From Caenorhabditis remanei (lineage: Eukaryota > Nematoda > Chromadorea > Rhabditida > Rhabditidae): 64,000 bases of DNA. The notes beneath the pieces are model-generated. The model made no database searches, was not told the DNA's origin, and saw nothing but the letters and a program-made list of their open reading frames with translations. This document shows positions 62,133-64,000 of the stretch, piece after piece. A program made the translations under genes and the position numbers. The stretch lies in NCBI RefSeq assembly GCF_010183535.1, contig NC_071332.1, positions 18,228,001-18,292,000 of the forward strand, given 5' to 3'. How positions within the stretch are numbered: the first letter of the stretch is position 1; each line of letters starts with the position of its first letter.

Positions 62133-62601
62133 TCAGAGTTGAGCGGAATGCGGTTTTTGAAATGGCGGAAGGCGGAAAGCGGAATGAACATTTTTGGGCG
62201 GAAAGCGGAAGGCGAAATTGGAAAAACATCGGCGGAAAGCGGAGAGCGGAAGGCGGAAGTGAAAATTTTTGGCGGAAGGCGGAAAGCGGAATGGAAAAAA
62301 TGCGGAAGGCGGAATACAATGTCGCTTTCAAAAATACGATTTTGGCCTTATTTTGTAGTAAAAAACACTAAAATGGTTTAATTTAAAAATTTGTGTTAAA
62401 TTTTGTTTTTTCGGTAAACACTGATAGCTTTGCTGCAAAAAACCTCAAAAATATCAGTAAATTGGAATAGGTGATCTAATTTTTCAAGCTGAGGAAAAAA
62501 TCTTTAAACAGCGGAAATAGGAAAATTTTTGGCGAAAAGCGGAAGGCGGAATAAAAAATTTTTCGGCGGAAGGCGAAAGGCGGAATTCCGCTCAACTCTG
62601 A
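62133..62601. mobile_element. 469-bp element with TCAGAGTTGAGCGGAAT ends and TTTACA duplication
   Basis: TCAGAGTTGAGCGGAAT at the left is mirrored by ATTCCGCTCAACTCTGA at the right. TTTACA occurs on both sides (62127-62132, 62602-62607). The interior holds many AGCGGAAGGCGGA units in both halves. No protein. Confidence 0.75.
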
Positions 62602-62712
62602 TTTACATGTTAATCAGTATTTACTGAGAAAAATTAAAAATTTTCTTTCGAAAAATTTCCGATTTTTTTCGGAAAAAAATTCAAGAAGTTTTTTCATGTT
62701 TTAGAGCAGTGT

Positions 62713-62992
62713 GTGTTTTTCGAAATTTCTTATTCGAAAATAAATAAATATCGTAACGAAATTTCATTATTACAGAATAGTCTCGAAATAAAACTTGAAA
62801 GGTCCTATGATCTACCTGTAGACATTGTCGGTCGAATTGTGCGAGATTTGGAGTTGAAAGATAGTCAAATTATGCTGAAATTGGCATCAAAATAAGTGAA
62901 AGTCAAGTGGAATTATGCTTCAATCACCATGAAATTGCATACAAACGAAGATTTGATGAAGATATGGATGATGCATTCCAGTGTGTGTTTTT
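62713..62992 (+). pseudogene. F-box gene relic
   Basis: One frame reads YDLPVDIVGRIVRDLELKDSQIMLKLASK then stops (about 62805-62895). It aligns by eye with the F-box of the upstream gene. The next stretch in another frame reads LCFNHHEIAYKR, like the start of the region after the F-box. No intron or full FTH part follows. A 33-bp direct repeat (CAGTGTGTGTTTTTCGAAAT...) brackets the relic at 62707 and 62979. Confidence 0.6.
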
Positions 62993-62999
62993 CGAAATT

Positions 63000-63180
63000 T
63001 CTTATTCGAAAATATCTATTTTCGAAAAAAATTCGAATGATATTCGAATAATTGTTCGAATATTCGTTCGAACAGTTGTTCGAAAATTTATTCGAACAAT
63101 TATTCGAACGAATATTCGAACGAATATTCGAAAGACTATTCGAATATTCGTTCGAATATTCGTTCGAACATTTCTTTCGT
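63000..63180. repeat. TTCGAA palindrome array 1
   Basis: About fifteen copies of ATTCGAA/GTTCGAA in both phases, forming overlapping 8-12 bp palindromes. Open in two frames only because of its periodicity; not a gene. Confidence 0.8.
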
Positions 63181-63278
63181 TTGGTAAACTGGGCGCGGCA
63201 TGTTCTTTCGGAGTGTCGTTTGCAGTTTGTTTTTCTTCATTGCGAAATAAATATTTATGATGAAGATATGTGTCAGCA

Positions 63279-63534
63279 GGGTTTGGGAAATTCCGGGCCG
63301 GGCCGACTGAAAAATTTTCCTCGGCCCGGCTCCTGTAGAAATTTGAATATTGTTGAAAACTTTTTGAAAATTTTTTTGATTTTTTGCAAAAAACGTCGAA
63401 TTTTCTACTATTTTTTTGAAAACCGATAAAAACTGAAGCGTACAAGAATTTCGACTATTTTTTAATAAAAATTTTCAAAAAATTGTGAAAAAATTGTGCA
63501 CATTTTTGAAGCCGGGCCCGGAATTTCCCAACCC
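63279..63534. repeat. GC-rich family element with inverted ends
   Basis: GGGTTTGGGAAATTCCGGGCC at the left mirrors GGCCCGGAATTTCCCAACCC at the right. Relative of the GGGCCGGGCC elements at 3250, 12580 and 43240. Confidence 0.65.
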
Positions 63535-63659
63535 TGTGTGTCAGAACTATTTCAAATGTTTTGAACAGTTCACATGAAAATTTATCCACAAAACTAGCAA
63601 TTCTTGCGAAAATTTTCCGTCGGGAAACAATACGTTTTGAAAAACAGTAAAAATTTTCA

Positions 63660-63790
63660 AATTTTATTAGAAACGATATTCGAAAATTGTTCGAATAAAA
63701 TTGCCTTCGAATACTGTTCGAACAATTATTCGAATAGTTCGAATAATTATTCGAACATATTCGAAAAAGTATTCCTCAGGCAACTCAATA
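63660..63790. repeat. TTCGAA palindrome array 2
   Basis: About nine copies of TTCGAA in the contexts TTGTTCGAATA and ATTATTCGAAC, as in 63000-63180. The remaining bases to 64000 hold no gene. Confidence 0.7.
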
Positions 63791-64000
63791 TCAGTCTAAT
63801 CCTACAACCGCATCAATCTAATCGCAATCTCATTAGATTAGTGGAATTTGCTTGCGCAAACTCCGTGCGCGTCAGGAAACGACAGGCGCGTATTGCGCGG
63901 AAAGGATTTTTCGTAAAAAAATTAATTTTTCTCAATTGGTCGCAACGCGATTGAGTTTGCAAGTGTTATAATATTCTCGTCAGGTCTCATTCGAAGGTAC

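Noticed and set aside
63002..63445. Arg/Ile/Thr-rich frames around 63050-63180 on both strands
   Set aside because: Translation of a TTCGAA repeat; periodic and without any domain.

Overview
This window is nuclear DNA of a Caenorhabditis-type nematode. The evidence is short GT-AG introns of about 45-60 bp, U-rich 3' splice sites just upstream of start codons (the trans-splicing pattern), expanded 7TM chemoreceptors of the Srw class, F-box/FTH proteins, a nematode-type chitin synthase, and four copies of MED-type GATA factors. Multiplied med genes resemble what is reported for C. remanei and C. briggsae, but the species is inference. All splice models were made by eye; no alignment or database search was run.

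Layout. 0.1-0.8 kb: a tRNA-Thr(CGU) and a partial srw gene. 4.3-7.3 kb: an ELM2-SANT-GATA chromatin protein. 9.6-12.4 kb: two intact, convergent chemoreceptor genes. 15.9-18.1 kb: two minus-strand med genes, one truncated. 18.4-36.0 kb: one srw gene cut in two by a 16,098-bp Polinton/Maverick (19328-35425). 38.0-43.9 kb: three plus-strand chemoreceptor genes, the last broken by a tRNA-derived SINE-like insert. 44.4-46.6 kb: two plus-strand med genes, the inverted duplicate of the first pair. 48.1-49.2 kb: an ONECUT (CUT plus homeobox) gene. 49.7-51.4 kb: an HTH_48/F-box/FTH gene. 52.4-60.2 kb: chitin synthase on the minus strand. 60.9-62.0 kb: a second F-box/FTH gene, followed by an F-box relic. 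Foldback elements, MITEs and 20-bp minisatellites fill the spaces and introns.

The main feature is the Polinton. It has terminal inverted repeats of about 0.8 kb, a perfect 6-bp target duplication (CATGCC), and a 17-exon protein-primed DNA polymerase B that stays in frame over 1381 codons. It also carries a DDE integrase with chromodomain, an A32/FtsK-like packaging ATPase, an adenain-like protease, a major capsid protein, a penton-like minor capsid protein and several small conserved proteins. Most minus-strand genes overlap their neighbours by 8-38 nt. Removing one target copy restores the reading frame of the host srw exon, so the insertion is probably recent.

The most unexpected gene is a 145-residue, three-exon ORF between the capsid and protease genes. 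Its C-terminal half looks like an Argonaute PAZ domain. If this holds, a virus-like transposon carries a stand-alone small-RNA-binding domain in a host whose defence against transposons relies on small RNAs.
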